Assembly: GCF_900103415.1 (NCBI RefSeq)
Contig: NZ_FMXB01000017.1
Span: 1 to 54,781 of the forward strand
Length of the DNA stretch: 54,781 bases
DNA from: Methanobrevibacter millerae
GTDB lineage: Archaea; Methanobacteriota; Methanobacteria; Methanobacteriales; Methanobacteriaceae
Direction of reading: 5' to 3'
The notes beneath the pieces were generated by a model, which made no database searches, was not told the DNA's origin, and saw nothing but the letters and a program-made list of their open reading frames with translations. Of the stretch, positions 19,101 through 28,022 are shown piece by piece (position 1 is the first letter of the stretch; every line of letters begins with the position of its first letter). The position numbers were made by a program, and so were the translations under genes.

Positions 19101-21203
19101 TTCCACATAGATTGCTCCTCCAGCACGTGCGGTGAGTGAGGTAAACTCACAATCATTTATGAACAATCTATTTGCATCGTTTATGAAGTATAGTGCTCCT
19201 CCACCGATAATTTCCATTGGAGCTTCCATTAAATCTTCATCAGTTGTAAATATACAACGTATCAGGCTCAGATCTTCACTCATGTTACTTACTGCAATTG
19301 ATCCTCCGTACGGTGCATAGTTATTAATGAAAATGCATGAATCAAAGGTATTGTTTTTATCATTGCCCATGAATTTAACGGCTCCACCATGTGTTGTAGC
19401 AGTGTTTGATGCGAATTTTTCCAATATAAAGGCATTGTTTGTTGCATCACCCTGCACTGCAATCGCTCCTCCACCGTAGTAGGTGTTATTGGTAAACGCA
19501 GTGTTATTCTCGAAATAAGTATTGTTAATGATGCTTTGGTCCATATTGCCTTCCACATAAATTGCACCGCCGGTACGTGCACTGTTGTTTATAAATTTGG
19601 AGTTTATTATCCTTGCTTTTGTGAGGTTTCCTATTACGTATAATGCTCCACCCCCAACAATATCTCTATTGGTTCCTTTGTTGTCATTGAACTCTGAGCG
19701 GGATATAATCAGTGATTCTGTGTTTCCAAGAGAAATACCCCCGGCAATTGGTGCATAGTTATCATTGAATTTTGATGAGGCTATTGCGATGTTTGAATTG
19801 TTTCCCCTGAATTTGATTGCACCTCCGTGGGTTAATGCGGTGTTGTTTGTAAATTCACTGCCCATTATTATTGTGTAGTTTGCATTTCCCTCTATAGCAA
19901 TTGCTCCTCCGCCGTAATATGTGTTGTTGGTAGTGGCTTTATTGTTTTTAAATTTAGTGCCGTTTATTAGGCCGGTGTTCAAGTTTCCTTCTATGTAAAC
20001 TGCTCCGCCAGTACGTGCGGTGAGTGAATCGAACTCACATCCGCTTATAAGCAATTGATTTACATCGTTTATGAAGTATATTGCCCCTCCACCGATGATT
20101 TCATCGGAAGTCTCTCCAGTCATTGTGAAAGTGGAGTCAATTAGGTAAAGTCTTTCGCTGTTGTTGCTTGCGGCTATTGATCCGCCGTATGGTGCGAAGT
20201 TGTCAGCAAAGGTACAGTTGACAAATACATTGCCTATATCGTTGTTCATGAATTTGACAGCACCACCATGCGTAGCGGCAGAATTCATGATAAATGATGT
20301 TGCATTAAATATGTTGTTTGATGCATTGCCTTCTACTGCAATTGCACCTCCGCCATATTTTGTTTTATTATTAAGTGCAGTATTATTTATGAATTTATTG
20401 TTAAAGAACATTGAATTGGATAATTCCTTTTCTACAAATATTGCTCCACCAGTAAGCACGGTAAAGTTATTGAATTCACAATTCTCCATATCAACGAACG
20501 TTGCATTTCCTATGAAGTATATTGCTCCACCACCATTTATGTTGCCTTCACGAGGTTTAGTTACTTTAAAGTCGCATCCGTCAAAGGCAATGAGATTCGC
20601 ATTCTTATCAAACGTTATGCTCCCGCCAAATCCTGAAGGGGCATAGTTATTTTCAAATGTGTCATTTTCAAATAAAGCCATGGATACGTCATCATTGAAG
20701 TTGATTGCTCCGCCTGCATATCCATTATCGGATAATGAATTGTTTGTAAATACTGAATTTGTAATGCTGACATTGGTAATTGCTTTTTCAAATAGAATCG
20801 CTCCTCCCTGTTGGGATTTTGCATTTGCAAATACGATATTGTTCAATACGATATTATTTGTAGCATTAATGAAAAATATTCTGGCCTGATTTGCTGCGTT
20901 GATAGTAAAACCATTTCCTTCAATAGTTAAACTTTTATTAATTATTATTCCTCCTGCATTGAAGGTATCATCATAAGTATAATTATTTGATAACTCTATT
21001 GTTGAACCTTCACTAGCATTATTGATTTTTTCCTGTAATTCAATAAAAGTGCCCGAATCGACACTATCCACTAGTACATCATTATTTGATACAGTTAGTA
21101 CGTCTGTATCGGCATCTGTTTTATTTATATCGCCGGCAGAAACAGCAGCCATCGATATAATAAATAGAATTAAACAGATAACAATAAAATATTTTTTTTG
21201 CAT
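16119..21203 (-). CDS. Giant adhesin-like protein with 145-aa super-repeats and Ig-like tail
   Basis: About 1694 aa. Signal peptide at residues 1-23 (MQKKYFIVICLILFIISMAA...). Residues ~40-1110 are beta-helix coils. Within them, six consecutive units of ~147 aa each start at a GGGA(I/L)Y motif and recur every 438-450 bases (complement positions near 20521, 20080, 19642, 19192, 18753 and 18312). Units 2-3 and 4-5 alternate two subtypes, so the real period is ~290 aa. Residues ~1110-1290 are non-repetitive. An Ig-like unit and four further ~82-aa Ig-like repeats (each with FNINGVFYxR or a variant and a GEYIIT strand) end the protein; in this family they are thought to hold the protein to the pseudomurein wall. 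ATG 21203 is preferred over an upstream TTG. Probably a surface adhesin. Confidence 0.85.
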   Translation of the reverse strand: MQKKYFIVICLILFIISMAAVSAGDINKTDADTDVLTVSNNDVLVDSVDSGTFIELQEKINNASEGSTIELSNNYTYDDTFNAGGIIINKSLTIEGNGFTINAANQARIFFINATNNIVLNNIVFANAKSQQGGAILFEKAITNVSITNSVFTNNSLSDNGYAGGAINFNDDVSMALFENDTFENNYAPSGFGGSITFDKNANLIAFDGCDFKVTKPREGNINGGGAIYFIGNATFVDMENCEFNNFTVLTGGAIFVEKELSNSMFFNNKFINNTALNNKTKYGGGAIAVEGNASNNIFNATSFIMNSAATHGGAVKFMNNDIGNVFVNCTFADNFAPYGGSIAASNNSERLYLIDSTFTMTGETSDEIIGGGAIYFINDVNQLLISGCEFDSLTARTGGAVYIEGNLNTGLINGTKFKNNKATTNNTYYGGGAIAIEGNANYTIIMGSEFTNNTALTHGGAIKFRGNNSNIAIASSKFNDNYAPIAGGISLGNTESLIISRSEFNDNKGTNRDIVGGGALYVIGNLTKARIINSKFINNSARTGGAIYVEGNMDQSIINNTYFENNTAFTNNTYYGGGAIAVQGDATNNAFILEKFASNTATTHGGAVKFMGNDKNNTFDSCIFINNYAPYGGSIAVSNMSEDLSLIRCIFTTDEDLMEAPMEIIGGGALYFINDANRLFINDCEFTSLTARAGGAIYVEGDLNYALINSSYFMYNKATTNQSNYGGGAIDVEGNAEYLFVTESTFGYNTASTAGGAIMLKSNNDRLAFFKSTFDANYAPYAGAIFLGNTEELLIYESNFTNSKGTDSDIIGGGALYVLGNLTSAYVAHSLFENNSARAGGAIFVEGDMDQWTFENDTFNNNSAFTNNPLYGGGAISVEGDATNNIFHNSVFTLNSDTTHGGNIYFMANAINNTISECEFRDNAGGYGGALAVYKNTENLNISNCNFTMQGEPVQRIVGGGALYFINNVTDLNIDNCLFSGYTARTGGAIFFEKTVEKTVIENSIFKNNEITTDNKKYGGGAIYIENNASDFTIRSCGFLDNIASTFGGAIFIKNAKDFLIDDVLFSDNDAQQGNAIYLINGDNVTIQNSYFESTGLGADIYYAGEINSSVINSTFDGLNHIILGESAFVRLSNNTEEYSYEDGDYFVYSKGVLYLEGNDLLNVIYNDGEIISPTLMRIGYNETVNTTSSLIYLIAECLDDSYNYIVSDYGIFFINDLVYKTFYNDDWDLYDSFYLWDYGSYLINATTSGLLSNCTYKYAIVNYIPPKEANISADDIVLDVGQYGEIEVELPEDAAGTVSAYINDEIYLALVKNGKATIIFPPLESGEYEALIAYSGDSSYRGNYTTALITVLEGLTVEAPDVTKYYHGPERFVVNVTKSGKALNNATVEITINGATYTRQTDENGTASIGLGLSSGNYTATVKVDDTTVNSTVTILPTVNGTDITKVYRNATQYYATFLDSEGNYLKEGTNVTFNINGVFYNRTISGDKGLARLNINLEQGEYIITAINPNTTEQASNTIIVIPRIVDNHDIVKYFRNATQYTATILGDDGNPVGKGKIVKFNINGVFYERQTNESGQVKLNLNLNPGDYIITAEYEGSMVSNNVTVLPTLTAEDLTKKYGDVNPFEAKLVDGSGNPYGNQIIEFNINGVFYNRTTDSSGIAKLNINLQAGEYIITSKYGDATISNKVTIIA
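16230..17110 (-). repeat. Four tandem Ig-like repeat units (giant adhesin C-terminus)
   Basis: Four ~245-bp units coding ~82-aa domains. The same unit type closes the three C1A-peptidase proteins (about 23900-24637, 32340-33098 and 35800-36543), so the locus is a family of related tails with material for recombination. Confidence 0.7.
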
Positions 21204-21463
21204 AATCTTAACGTCCTCTTTCAAAATATTATACGGCAAATTACCATATACAAGTAATATTATGTTCTTTGAATTTTATACCTTTTACTATAATTGGAGA
21301 GCATTTCTATCAAATTGAATTAAATTGAAAAAAATAACAATATAAATCAAACAAAATTTTTTCCAAAAAATAAGAATTAGCTAAAAAAATTTTGCGAAAA
21401 TCTTAAGTTTTTAAATATCTAATGAAATAAAGCATATATTAACTGAAATTTTAGGAGAAAATT

Positions 21464-24400
21464 ATGAAAAAGATTATGATTTTTTTAGTTATGCTTCTTT
21501 TATTCATATCAATCGGTGCCGTTTCGGCTGATGGAAACTTCACCGCACTCAATAATGAAATCAATTCAAGCACGGACAGCATAGAAATAACTCAGGATTA
21601 CATATTTGACAATTCGACGGATAAAGATATTGGCAGTGGAATTCCAATTAATAAGGATAATTTTACAATTAACGGTAACGGCCACACCATAGACGCCTCA
21701 AATCAGGCCAGATTCTTCCACAATAACGGAACCCTTACCATAAACAATCTTATTTTGATTAATGCCGACAGGCCAGGAAAGGGTGGAGGGGCAATATTCA
21801 ATGATGGTTTGGTTATTTTAAACAACGTAACATTCATAAACTGCAATGCTAGATATGGAGGAGCATTATTCGGCTACGGAGCATTCATAATAACCTATTC
21901 AAGATTTATCAATAATTCGGCCGAATGGGGAGGGGATATCTACTCCACGAACGAGATGACTGTTGCCGGTTCAACGTTTTCCGGCTCCAAAGCAACTTAT
22001 GCCGGATCGATATACTCCAACAAGAATAACCTGGTAATTATCAATTCGACTTTTAAGGATTCATATGCGGATAAAACCGGTGGAGCAATAGGAATTTCTG
22101 AATTTGAGAGCATAAAAATCAACAATTGTACATTTATAAACTCCAAATCCATTAAAAATGGAGGTGCAGTCTATATTGATGCTGCCTGTGGAAAACTTTC
22201 CAATAACAAAACCCAATATGCGAAACTGACGGATACGAGATTCGTTGACTGCAGCAGCGAATTCGGCGGCGCTTATCTGCAGCTGGGCGGTACGCTGGAT
22301 ATTGAAGGCTGTGAATTCATCAACAACAGCGCTTCATCAAGCGGCGGTGCATTCTACACTTCACATGCCAACATCAGCATGAAAAGCACCAGATTCATTG
22401 ACAATTCCGCTTCAGGAAATGGCGGCGCAATCTTCATTGACCTGACAAATTCCACACTGGACAATCTGACGTTAACTGGAAACAAAGTTGAAAACGCAAG
22501 CTTATTTAATCCCGGCACGATTTACGCCTATGATTCAAGCATCTACCTTAAAAATTCATTTTTCAACAACACAAAATACAGCTTGGCTTCATTTTTCACC
22601 TCCGAATATCTCGACGAGAACAATACTGTAAATGACGATGAATTCCTGTGGAATTATGAAATTTATCTATCTGGATATGAGGATGAAGGATTGGAAATCA
22701 CCCAAATCAACAATACAATAGACGTAAGCGTTCTTCCATCCAGATTTGATTTGCGCGACTGGGGCTGGGTAAGTTCCGTTAAAAATCAGGGAAACAAGGG
22801 TTTCTGCTGGGTTTTTGCAACAGTTGGTGCTTTGGAATCTGCACTTTTAAAGGCGACCGGTGTGGAATATGACTTTTCGGAAAACAATATCGGAGACAAC
22901 GGAATAATCTACAGCCATTATGGAAACGTTGAAAACTCAGAAGGCGGAATTCAAACTACCGCACTGGGACTTGTTTTAAGCTGGTTCAGCCTCATACCTA
23001 AAGAATATGATATTTATGATGAAATGGGCAAGATATCCAACGTTATAGACTCCGTAAACAAAATCCATATTCAGGATGCGATTTTAATCCCTATTGAAAA
23101 AAGCGATGATTACATCGTCACCAATAAAACAAACGCCCTTCTTAAACAGGCATTAATGAAATATGGTGCCGTTACAGCATCAATAGCCGGTGACGGCGAA
23201 TATTTCGACGATACAACCTCTTCAATATATAACAATAAGGTTAATGAAGCCAATCATCTGGTCTGTCTTGTCGGCTGGGATGACAGCTATTCAAAAGACA
23301 ACTTCAAAACAACCCCTCCGGGCGACGGCGCATGGATAATAAAAAACAGCTGGGGTACGGATTGGGGAAATGAAGGATATGCATACGTATCATATTATGA
23401 CACTTCAATCATGGGACCCGATAATGAAGGATTTGGGGAAATCCCATACATGTTTGCATTCGTGATTGAAAACACTGAAAATTACCGGTACAATTATCAG
23501 ACCGATATGATTGGACTCAGGCAATTCGACACAAACTTTACATATTATTCCAACGAATTCACTGCTACCGCCAACAACCTTTTGGGCGCTGTCGGCACTT
23601 ACTTCAATGACACGGGAGTGGATTACGAGTTTAATGTATATGTAAATGATGAGCTGAAGCTTACGCAGAACGGCACAAGCGAATTTGCAGGATTCAGAAC
23701 AATCAAATTGAATGAATGCATTCCGGTTAAGGAAAACGATACCTTCAGGGTAGTATTCAAAAACAGTATAGTTCCTTATCAGGCAAAATCAAGACAGCAT
23801 TATTTGGCAAACAGAAGCCTTGTAAGCTCTGACGGCGAAAGCTGGATTGATTATGCAACACTTAACATGACAGTCTGTTTAAAAGTCTATGCATTTGATT
23901 TGGCTGTTTATACACAAGATCTGGTAAAAATTTATAAGAACGCTTCCAAGTTTGAGGCCCATGTCGGTGATGCGGGCGTTAACGTGACCTTTGAGCTTAA
24001 CGGCATTAATTATACGCGCATGAGTGATGAAAACGGTACCGCTTCAATAGCCATTAACTTAAATCCCGGAGAATATTCAATTAAAACGATTTACGGCAAT
24101 TATTCAGTTGAAAACACCATTACGGTATTGCCTACGTTAATTGCCAGTGATTTGGTTAAATATTTCAGGAACACCTCACAGTTCTACATTACGTTAATTG
24201 ACGGTGAAGGAAACCCTGTTTCTAACGTTAACATTACCATGAACATTAACGGCGTGTTCTATAATCGCGCAACCAATGAAAACGGTACTGCAAGGTTGAA
24301 CATTAATTTGAACCCCGGCGAGTACATATTAACGGCTTTAGATCCTTTAACCGGTCTTCAGATGTCCTATAACATCACGGTTTTATCCACACTGGAAGCT

Positions 24401-24640
24401 GACGATTTGGAAATGAGGCATAAGGACGGTTCAACGTTTAATGTTAGTGTTTTAGATGGCGAAGGCAAGGCGCTGGCCGGCGTTAACGTAACCTTCAACA
24501 TTAATGGAGTCTTTTATAACAGAACAACCGATTCCGAAGGTATAGCCAGATTAAACATTAATTTAATGGCCGGAGAATACATCATTACCTCAGAGTATGA
24601 TGATTTAAGAATTTCAAACACAATTTCGATTAAGGATTAA
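21464..24640 (+). CDS. Secreted beta-helix / C1A papain-type peptidase / Ig-repeat protein 1
   Basis: A 1058-aa protein. Signal peptide ~1-22 (MKKIMIFLVMLLLFISIGAVSA); beta-helix coils ~60-400; C1A cysteine peptidase ~422-650; lectin-like segment ~690-815; three Ig-like repeats ~820-1058. The catalytic set is complete: Gln442 (oxyanion), Cys448 in GFCWVFA, His598 in ANHLVCLVGWDD, Asn628 in KNSWG. The layout is that of the adhesin-like proteins with cysteine protease domain known from Methanobrevibacter. Substrate is unknown; other cells' surface proteins, its own wall peptides or other adhesins are possible. ATG 21464 follows GGAGA. It is divergent from the giant adhesin and is the first of three paralogues, with a strong palindromic terminator. 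Confidence 0.85.
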   Translation: MKKIMIFLVMLLLFISIGAVSADGNFTALNNEINSSTDSIEITQDYIFDNSTDKDIGSGIPINKDNFTINGNGHTIDASNQARFFHNNGTLTINNLILINADRPGKGGGAIFNDGLVILNNVTFINCNARYGGALFGYGAFIITYSRFINNSAEWGGDIYSTNEMTVAGSTFSGSKATYAGSIYSNKNNLVIINSTFKDSYADKTGGAIGISEFESIKINNCTFINSKSIKNGGAVYIDAACGKLSNNKTQYAKLTDTRFVDCSSEFGGAYLQLGGTLDIEGCEFINNSASSSGGAFYTSHANISMKSTRFIDNSASGNGGAIFIDLTNSTLDNLTLTGNKVENASLFNPGTIYAYDSSIYLKNSFFNNTKYSLASFFTSEYLDENNTVNDDEFLWNYEIYLSGYEDEGLEITQINNTIDVSVLPSRFDLRDWGWVSSVKNQGNKGFCWVFATVGALESALLKATGVEYDFSENNIGDNGIIYSHYGNVENSEGGIQTTALGLVLSWFSLIPKEYDIYDEMGKISNVIDSVNKIHIQDAILIPIEKSDDYIVTNKTNALLKQALMKYGAVTASIAGDGEYFDDTTSSIYNNKVNEANHLVCLVGWDDSYSKDNFKTTPPGDGAWIIKNSWGTDWGNEGYAYVSYYDTSIMGPDNEGFGEIPYMFAFVIENTENYRYNYQTDMIGLRQFDTNFTYYSNEFTATANNLLGAVGTYFNDTGVDYEFNVYVNDELKLTQNGTSEFAGFRTIKLNECIPVKENDTFRVVFKNSIVPYQAKSRQHYLANRSLVSSDGESWIDYATLNMTVCLKVYAFDLAVYTQDLVKIYKNASKFEAHVGDAGVNVTFELNGINYTRMSDENGTASIAINLNPGEYSIKTIYGNYSVENTITVLPTLIASDLVKYFRNTSQFYITLIDGEGNPVSNVNITMNINGVFYNRATNENGTARLNINLNPGEYILTALDPLTGLQMSYNITVLSTLEADDLEMRHKDGSTFNVSVLDGEGKALAGVNVTFNINGVFYNRTTDSEGIARLNINLMAGEYIITSEYDDLRISNTISIKD

Positions 24641-24664
24641 TATTAATCCTTACATTCTTTTTTT
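24632..24664 (+). terminator. Terminator of peptidase-adhesin 1
   Basis: AAGGATTAAT and ATTAATCCTT form a perfect 20-base palindrome overlapping the stop codon, followed shortly by T7. Confidence 0.65.
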
Positions 24665-24852
24665 GACAATATTCATTAATTTCACTACTTTTTACTCCCA
24701 CATTCAAATATTGCTCTAAGAGAGTAATTTTTAAAAATTACTTGTTTATTATAATATTTACTTCAAAGTAGAATACATATATTTTTATATATTGTTTAAC
24801 ATATTTTTAATCTCAAACAAGCCATTTCACCAAATTTCAGGAGGTGGTTAAA

Positions 24853-24960
24853 ATGTATTATTTTTTAATGTTTTTTGCATTTGATCCATATCCTTTTTAC
24901 AAATGGAGGTGTCGTCAATGGATGCGGATTTTAACATGTCGTTGGATGTTAATGAACTGA
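24853..24960 (+). CDS. Small ORF (35 aa) with strong ribosome site, possible leader peptide
   Basis: AGGAGGTG at 24839-24846 precedes ATG 24853 at the normal distance. The peptide (MYYFLMFFAFDPYPFYKW...) is aromatic and basic with no recognisable domain. It overlaps the next small ORF out of frame by 43 bases and contains that ORF's ribosome site, so it may act as a leader controlling it. A TATA-like stretch lies near 24775-24795. Confidence 0.4.
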   Translation: MYYFLMFFAFDPYPFYKWRCRQWMRILTCRWMLMN

Positions 24961-25073
24961 TATGGGCGTTAATTTTTATTTTTTTGGTCCAAAAATCCGA
25001 TTTCCTTGTTGTTTTAGGGAATCTCATTCTGATGATTTTGTTCAGGTTCATATTCCGTGATGATACCGGATAA
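24918..25073 (+). CDS. Small membrane protein (51 aa), unknown
   Basis: GGAGG at 24905-24909 lies 8 bases before ATG 24918. The 51-aa product has two hydrophobic stretches (residues ~14-24, LIWALIFIFLV, and ~29-46, ending LILMILFRFIF) and charged ends (MDADFN..., RDDTG). It resembles no family I know; such small hydrophobic peptides can be regulators of membrane complexes or toxin-like. Too short for the usual length cut-offs. Confidence 0.5.
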   Translation: MDADFNMSLDVNELIWALIFIFLVQKSDFLVVLGNLILMILFRFIFRDDTG

Positions 25074-25082
25074 TATGTGAGC

Positions 25083-25158
25083 GAGAAGCTATTAAGGTAT
25101 GGTTTAAGGAAATTCGTAGATTTCCCGTGGTTTGTTTTACCGCCTGAAACGGCTTCTC
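25083..25158 (+). ncRNA. Nested stem structure after the small membrane protein gene
   Basis: Three complementary pairs nest: GAGAAGC (25083-25089) with GCTTCTC (25152-25158), GGTA (25096-25099) with TACC (25138-25141), and GGAAAT (25108-25113) with ATTTCC (25120-25125) around TCGTAG. It could be a 3' UTR element or an independent structured RNA. The sequence is more G+C-rich than its flanks. Confidence 0.35.
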
Positions 25159-25217
25159 CTTACCTATTATTTCCTAAAAATAACTGTTTAAATGTTGAAT
25201 ACATCATGATTAGTTAA

Positions 25218-25389
25218 TTATAAATACCATGGCATTATTATATATTAAGTGATGAAGTTAATTTTTTAACTTCTAATCCATTTTGTAAATAAATGCTGAT
25301 GTCATCTACGAATATTGTGTTTTCGACACAATATTGACATTAGCCACTTAAACTAATTTTAAAACCAATATTACCTACTTTTAAATAAA
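25218..25389 (+). repeat. Tandem unit 1 of 3: TATA box plus hairpin RNA
   Basis: The unit starts with TTATAAATACC (25218-25228), then ~30 bases later the hairpin GAAGTTAA-TTTT-TTAACTTC (25254-25273). A long stem-loop follows (25295-25344) with outer arms GCTGATGTC/GACATTAGC and inner arms AATATTGTGT/ACACAATATT around TTTCG, then ACTAATTTT. It lacks the small middle hairpin of units 2 and 3. A transcript of ~107 bases (25254-25360) is inferred. No ORF. Confidence 0.6.
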
Positions 25390-25558
25390 TTATAAATACC
25401 ATAACCCCCATTATATAATAATTGAAGTTAATTTTTTAACTTCCACACTTTTGGTGGAAAAATGCTGATGTCATCTACGAATATTGTGTTTTCGACACAA
25501 TATTGACATTAGCCACTTAAACTAATTTTAAAACCAATATTACCTACTTTTAAATAAA
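25390..25558 (+). repeat. Tandem unit 2 of 3: TATA box plus hairpin RNA
   Basis: Same order as unit 1: TTATAAATACC (25390-25400), GAAGTTAA hairpin from 25424, an additional small hairpin CCAC...GTGG, and the long stem-loop 25464-25513. The long stem is identical to unit 1, including the ATCTACG bulge. Inferred RNA 25424-25529. Confidence 0.6.
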
Positions 25559-25712
25559 TTATAAATACCATAACCCCATCATATAATAATTGAAGTTAAT
25601 TTTTTAACTTCCACACTTTTGGTGGAAAAATGCTGATGTCATCTCCGAATATTGTGTTTTCGACACAATATTGACATTAGCCACTTTAAACTGATTTTTA
25701 AATCCACATTAA
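25559..25712 (+). repeat. Tandem unit 3 of 3: TATA box plus hairpin RNA
   Basis: TTATAAATACC (25559-25569), GAAGTTAA hairpin from 25592, CCAC...GTGG hairpin, and long stem-loop 25632-25681. The only change in the long hairpin is A to C in the bulge (ATCTCCG), outside the paired arms. Inferred RNA 25592-25699. It lies just downstream of the convergent permease gene's stop. Confidence 0.6.
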
Positions 25713-25754
25713 CTATTTAAGAAAAATAAAAATTTAAAAGGAATGGATTGGATT

Positions 25755-28022
25755 CTATTCGCCGGATTTTAATGATTCAACCATGTCCAATTTCCGGATT
25801 TTGCTTGAAAACATCAGGTTTACAATTATGGACAATGAAAATGTAATTGCCGCAGCCAACAACACATTTGTAATAGATAATGGACTGGTTATGTAAACCC
25901 TATCACTTAAAGACCACATAATGCCGAGAATATAGGATCCCAAAGGCACTCCCAATATGAATCCGATAAGCGTAAATGCCAGGTTCTGCGTTAACAGCAA
26001 TCTTCTTAAATCGCCGGTTTTGAATCCGAGCACTTTAAGCGTTGCAATTTCCCTTTCGATTTCCGTGAATGACAAAAGCCCCAGATTATACAAGACGATG
26101 ACTGCCAGAACGCATGCAAAAAATGACATCACATAAATCAGCAGCCATACGGTTTCGGTTATTTTATTCCAGCTTTCTTCAATATCATCAAGGGTATTGG
26201 TTGTTTTGATACCGTCATAGCTTTTGTTCACATGTTCTGCGGTTATGATGCTTGTTGGAGTGTAATTCAAACCTAAATCTTCCAGCTTATCCGGATGCAT
26301 AATCAAACCCTGCGATAGCGGATCGGCATATAAATTGTCAATTTTTGCTTCGGCCCATTCGTTGGTTCCTATTATATGAAATTTAATACTGTCTCCAATG
26401 CCCACACCCAGCATGTCAGCCATCTTTTTTGAAATCAAAAGCTCATCATTGCCTATTTCCATTTCGTTTCTGTCATCGTCAGTCACAGAAATCAGGTCCG
26501 TTTCGTTTAAAACCAGAATCGACCCCATTATTTTATGCTGCTGCGATTCGATTTCAACCTTTCCGTTCATTATCTCATCACCATTGACCTCGCCGGCAAT
26601 CTCATCAATCCGAGACACTGAAGCATTTTCATCAATTACCATATTTGTGTCATAATGGTTGATTTCACCATACTCCCAGTTTTTTGAACTATCCAATCCA
26701 TCATATAATCCAAATGAACCGATTAAAAGTGCACTGCATCCCATAACACCTATGATGGTCATTATTCCCCTCAGCTTGTTTCTTTTGGCATCCCTATAAT
26801 TCCAGCGGACATTGAACGACACGTTTTTCCAGAACTTTGATCTTTCAATGAATCCTGAAGTTGACACTTTAGGAGGTTTGGGCTTGATGGTGATAGAAGG
26901 CTTTTCATTTGCAATGCCTGAAATGGCATAATATGAAACTGCAAGTGAGAATATGACCGTCAGAATCATTAGAACTATGAAATTAATATCCCAGAATGAG
27001 CTCCATACAGGCAATGTGTATGAATTAATCATTGAAGGGAAGAATATCGGAGGCACTATTATCGGCCCCAGGATAAGGCCCAATAATGATCCCGCCAAAA
27101 CCAGCCAGAATCCATATGACACATAATGAAGGATTATTGTCTTGTTTTTAAATCCGCTAGCCTTCAATATACCTATCTGAGTTCTTTGATGCGTAATTAC
27201 TCTTGTCATTGTCGTTAAAAGGATTAACAAACTAACTACAATGAATACAACCGGCAATATATCCGCCATCATTTTGTGCTGATTGATTTCCCCAGCAATT
27301 TCATAAACGCTCGGATGCTGAGACTGTTCAATAAATGTGGCGTAATAACCGTTCAGACGATAATCCAACAGTTTTGAATAGGTGCTCGGCGAACCGTCAA
27401 ATTTGACGTTCAAAACATTGTATGGAACAGTATCTTCCGGAAACGCCTTATATGACATGTAGGCAAATCCCACTTTGCTGAAATCCGGAATCACTGCATA
27501 CGCCGATGCATGATAAACATATTCCGGCGAATATCCCAATCCCCTGATTTCCTTTTCAATCCGATATCCGTTGCTTTCAAAGCTGATATTGTCCCCGACT
27601 TCCAATCCTTTGGCATCGGCAAATCTTTTGTCAAGCCACACCCCATTGCTGTCATTAATGTCCAAGGGTTCGCCTTCCACAAGATAGAATTTGGACAATG
27701 TATTGTTTTCAACAAAGTGCAGCGTAATTTCGGGCTCATTTTCAAAGTCCGCCACCGAATCTACAACCAGCTGCCTTTCCATGTCTGTTGTTGCGCCTAA
27801 AAGCCATACCTGCTTTAAAAACAGGTCGTTCAGATATGGCGAATAAATCCAGCCGTCGGCCAGGTTGGTTTCTTCATAATAATCTGCAACGTTGTTTTCA
27901 AGGCCGACGATTTCACTGCCGATTCCGGTAAAAACAAAAATTCCTATAAATGCCATTAAAAAGATGGATATGAATTGGGCTTTGTTTTTCCATATGTCCC
28001 TTAACATCTTTTTTCCAAGCAT
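25755..28022 (-). CDS. ABC transporter permease, two FtsX domains
   Basis: A 755-aa membrane protein of the MacB/FtsX/LolC type: first helix ~17-37, large extracellular domain, FtsX block ~255-385 (VVFIVVSLLILLTTMTRVI...IGILKASGFKN), a second N-terminal helix ~430 with another extracellular domain, and a second FtsX block ~630-755 (REIATLKVLGFKTGDLRRLLL). Such permeases normally pair with an ABC ATPase to move lipids or peptides or to drive extracellular work. No ATPase gene lies on either side, so it is an orphan here. ATG 28022 follows GGTGA. It is surrounded by peptidase-adhesins and may serve surface export or remodelling, which is inference. Confidence 0.85.
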   Translation of the reverse strand: MLGKKMLRDIWKNKAQFISIFLMAFIGIFVFTGIGSEIVGLENNVADYYEETNLADGWIYSPYLNDLFLKQVWLLGATTDMERQLVVDSVADFENEPEITLHFVENNTLSKFYLVEGEPLDINDSNGVWLDKRFADAKGLEVGDNISFESNGYRIEKEIRGLGYSPEYVYHASAYAVIPDFSKVGFAYMSYKAFPEDTVPYNVLNVKFDGSPSTYSKLLDYRLNGYYATFIEQSQHPSVYEIAGEINQHKMMADILPVVFIVVSLLILLTTMTRVITHQRTQIGILKASGFKNKTIILHYVSYGFWLVLAGSLLGLILGPIIVPPIFFPSMINSYTLPVWSSFWDINFIVLMILTVIFSLAVSYYAISGIANEKPSITIKPKPPKVSTSGFIERSKFWKNVSFNVRWNYRDAKRNKLRGIMTIIGVMGCSALLIGSFGLYDGLDSSKNWEYGEINHYDTNMVIDENASVSRIDEIAGEVNGDEIMNGKVEIESQQHKIMGSILVLNETDLISVTDDDRNEMEIGNDELLISKKMADMLGVGIGDSIKFHIIGTNEWAEAKIDNLYADPLSQGLIMHPDKLEDLGLNYTPTSIITAEHVNKSYDGIKTTNTLDDIEESWNKITETVWLLIYVMSFFACVLAVIVLYNLGLLSFTEIEREIATLKVLGFKTGDLRRLLLTQNLAFTLIGFILGVPLGSYILGIMWSLSDRVYITSPLSITNVLLAAAITFSLSIIVNLMFSSKIRKLDMVESLKSGE

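Noticed and set aside
24848-25051. 67-codon minus-strand ORF
   Set aside because: No ribosome site, and it lies opposite two small ORFs that have strong ones.
25050-25150. C/D box small RNA
   Set aside because: GTGATGA and CTGA occur, but the spacing is too long and no C'/D' pair is clear.
25218-25712. CRISPR array
   Set aside because: Only three long units of ~170 bp, no short repeat-spacer pattern, and no cas genes.
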